This document shows, piece after piece, positions 62,759 through 64,000 of a stretch of 64,000 nucleotides of DNA. This DNA is from Roseitranquillus sp963709765 (GTDB lineage: Bacteria; Pseudomonadota; Alphaproteobacteria; Rhodobacterales; Rhodobacteraceae): assembly GCA_963709765.1 (NCBI GenBank), contig CAVPXL010000015.1, positions 227,288 through 291,287 of the forward strand, read 5' to 3'. Within the stretch, counting starts at the first letter, position 1. Every line of letters starts with the position of its first letter. Both the position numbers and the translations under genes were made by a program. The notes under the pieces were generated by a model that was given only the letters and a program-made list of their open reading frames with translations, was not told the DNA's origin and made no database searches.

Positions 62759-64000
62759 CACGCCGTGCCCTCGAGGCCGGTCAGGAGTGCGAGCTGCGCC
62801 GGCGCGCCACGGTCAAGTCCATGCGTGGCAAGCGCGGTGATCCGCAGCCCGCCGGATTGCGCGTCGGTGTAGGGGTCGCGGATCAGGTCCACCGCGCCCC
62901 ATGCGCCGACGAAGATCGGGGCCACGCCGCCCGCCGCTGGTCGTCAGCAGCGCCGTGGTTGCCAGCGGATCGCCGGACGGCGCCGCAAGCGCGTTGTGCG
63001 TCATGCGCGATGTTGCCCGGCAGCTTGCCTCGCCAGCCGGTCCCATTCGGAAACCGCCGTGCCGTGATCAGTGCGCCGTCCAGGTAGTCCCAGACTCGGG
63101 CCGGATCAGGCCGCGACCGCGCCGGGGCCGGTGGCCGCGTTGCCGGCCATGAAGCCGACGACGCCGCGCGGAACGCCGCCCAGCTCGCCAGCCGCGTCAA
63201 CCGCCGTCGCGGTGATGCCGTAGGTCGCCGCGCCGGGGATGACGCCCAGCGGCTGGCCGTTGGCGCCGGTGCCGAGGAACACCGCCTGGTCCATCGCCGC
63301 GCCCATGGCGCCGTTCATGTCGCGCCGCACCGCCTGTTCCAGCGCCGCGCCCGACTGTTTCAGCGCCTTGCGGGTGATCCGCATCTGAGTGCCGAGGTTG
63401 TGATCGGGGTTCAGGCGCGGTCGGTCGTGGCGTAGACGGTCGGCCCGGCGACGTTGGCCGTCTCGCCATCGGCCCAGCCCGCCGTCACGCTCGAGGTGGT
63501 CACGGGCCATTCCACCGCGCCCGAGTCGATGCTGATCATCTGCGCGCCCATGCGGGCCGCCACGCTGTCCGGGAAACAGCCGGTCGATGATCGGGCGGGT
63601 CTGGATCGGGTTCGGGGTGCCGCGGCGACGGTTTCGCCCGCGCGGGTTTCCAGCGCCTGCCACGGGACCGGGATGCCCCGGATAGCCGCCCGCGCTGCGC
63701 AGTTCCTGCACGACTTCGGCCGTTGCGCCGTCCAGCGCCCGGCCCTCGTCGAGGGCCAGCGCGACCTGCCGCATCTCGAAACCGGCCACCAGGTCGGCCA
63801 ATTCCCGGCCGGAGCGGGTTTCCAGCTCGTCGCCAGCCTCGCGGCGTTCGGTGATCCTCGGCGATCAGCGCGGCGCGATAGCGGGTTTCGTTCTGGGCGA
63901 TACTCCGCGTCCAGCGTTTCCATCTGCCGGGTTTCGTCGTCGGTGGGGTTGTCCTTGCCGACCAGCTCGGCCAGGGTTTGGCGGATTTCGCTTTGCCGCC
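62758..64000 (-). pseudogene. Prophage major capsid protein (several frameshifts; 5' end beyond window)
   Basis: HK97-fold capsid protein. From the right edge: RQSEIRQTLAELVGKDNPTD (N-terminal coiled coil), ELADLVAGFEMRQVALALDE, IPVPWQALETRAGETVAA, DSVAARMGAQMISIDSGAVE, WPVTTSSVTAGWADGETANV, LNPDHNLGTQMRITRKALKQ, MDQAVFLGTGANGQPLGVIP, WDYLDGALIT, LPGNIA, and the end LALLTGLEGTA at 62758. These occur in alternating frames with at least five indels. It is distinct from the GTA capsid. Confidence 0.75.

Larger units (their letters stand above)
59732..64000. mobile_element. Prophage or genomic island next to tRNA-Asn (continues beyond window)
   Basis: Everything after the tRNA is accessory: a small secreted protein, a strong terminator, a PemK/MazF toxin, an unknown phage-style protein, then on the minus strand HK97-type portal, prohead protease and major capsid genes. 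No integrase is seen; it would be expected beyond the right edge. Indel density rises sharply after about 61 kb. Confidence 0.75.

Overview
The window looks like chromosomal DNA of an alphaproteobacterium of the Rhodobacteraceae (Roseobacter/Rhodobacter group). The evidence is a complete RcGTA-like gene transfer agent (GTA) cluster, the gene order yceD-rpmF-plsX-fabH-ihfA-merR, argS-SPOR-nagZ-scpA-scpB, the zwf-pgl-pgi operon, a two-lobed long dCTP deaminase, and generally GC-rich coding DNA with frequent 1- or 4-base gene overlaps.

Layout. 1-6.2 kb: start of rpsF (minus strand), then a fatty acid synthesis cluster fabD-fabG-acpP, a PilZ membrane protein on the other strand, fabF and mltG. 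6.25-20.0 kb: GTA structural cluster g1 to g15, all on the plus strand and inserted between mltG and argS, with a sigma70-like promoter and a terminator-like hairpin in front. 20.1-26.8 kb: argS, a SPOR-domain protein, nagZ, scpA, scpB, and a two-gene sensory pair (MetOD1-like protein plus HisKA_2 kinase). 27.1-33.5 kb, minus strand: dcd, tRNA-Pro(GGG), a MerR regulator with a very long acidic region, ihfA, fabH, plsX, rpmF, yceD. 33.5-45.6 kb: bamE, msrB, an ABC-F ATPase, a small outer-membrane beta-barrel protein, cysS, cimA, a decayed methyltransferase, a short phytoene-synthase-like protein, an MFS carrier, cobK, a 3-methyladenine glycosylase and an esterase. 45.7-50.2 kb: an HNH nuclease gene, then zwf-pgl-pgi. 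50.4-52.0 kb: cheB-cheD. 52.0-56.7 kb: a cobalamin riboswitch followed by the B12 uptake operon btuB-btuF-btuC-btuD. 56.8-59.6 kb: DUF892 ferritin-like protein, an EnvZ-type kinase and a metallo-beta-lactamase-fold hydrolase. 59.66 kb: tRNA-Asn(GTT), followed by what looks like a prophage or island that runs out of the window (small secreted protein, PemK/MazF toxin, portal, prohead protease, major capsid protein).

How the parts fit. The fab genes at 0.5-5 kb (malonyl transfer, ketoreduction, carrier, condensation) work with fabH and plsX at 30-32 kb in the type II fatty acid and phospholipid pathway. scpAB, the SPOR protein, mltG and nagZ are chromosome-segregation and envelope functions. 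zwf-pgl-pgi feeds glucose-6-phosphate into the Entner-Doudoroff/pentose phosphate routes. The B12 riboswitch ties import of cobalamin to its level; cobK, a B12 synthesis gene, lies 9 kb away.

The most striking features are in the GTA. Its head/neck half (g1-g8) is visibly AT-richer than its tail half (g9-g15), and four of those eight genes carry single-base +1 frameshifts (five in all) while the tail half has none. Similar +1 shifts, mostly in short homopolymers, also break btuB, a histidine kinase and two island genes, so sequencing error must be excluded before calling the GTA dead. The final 3 kb carries far denser indels, but the interrupted proteins can still be pieced together; there the head genes are transcribed in the order capsid, protease, portal, the reverse of the usual HK97-type order.
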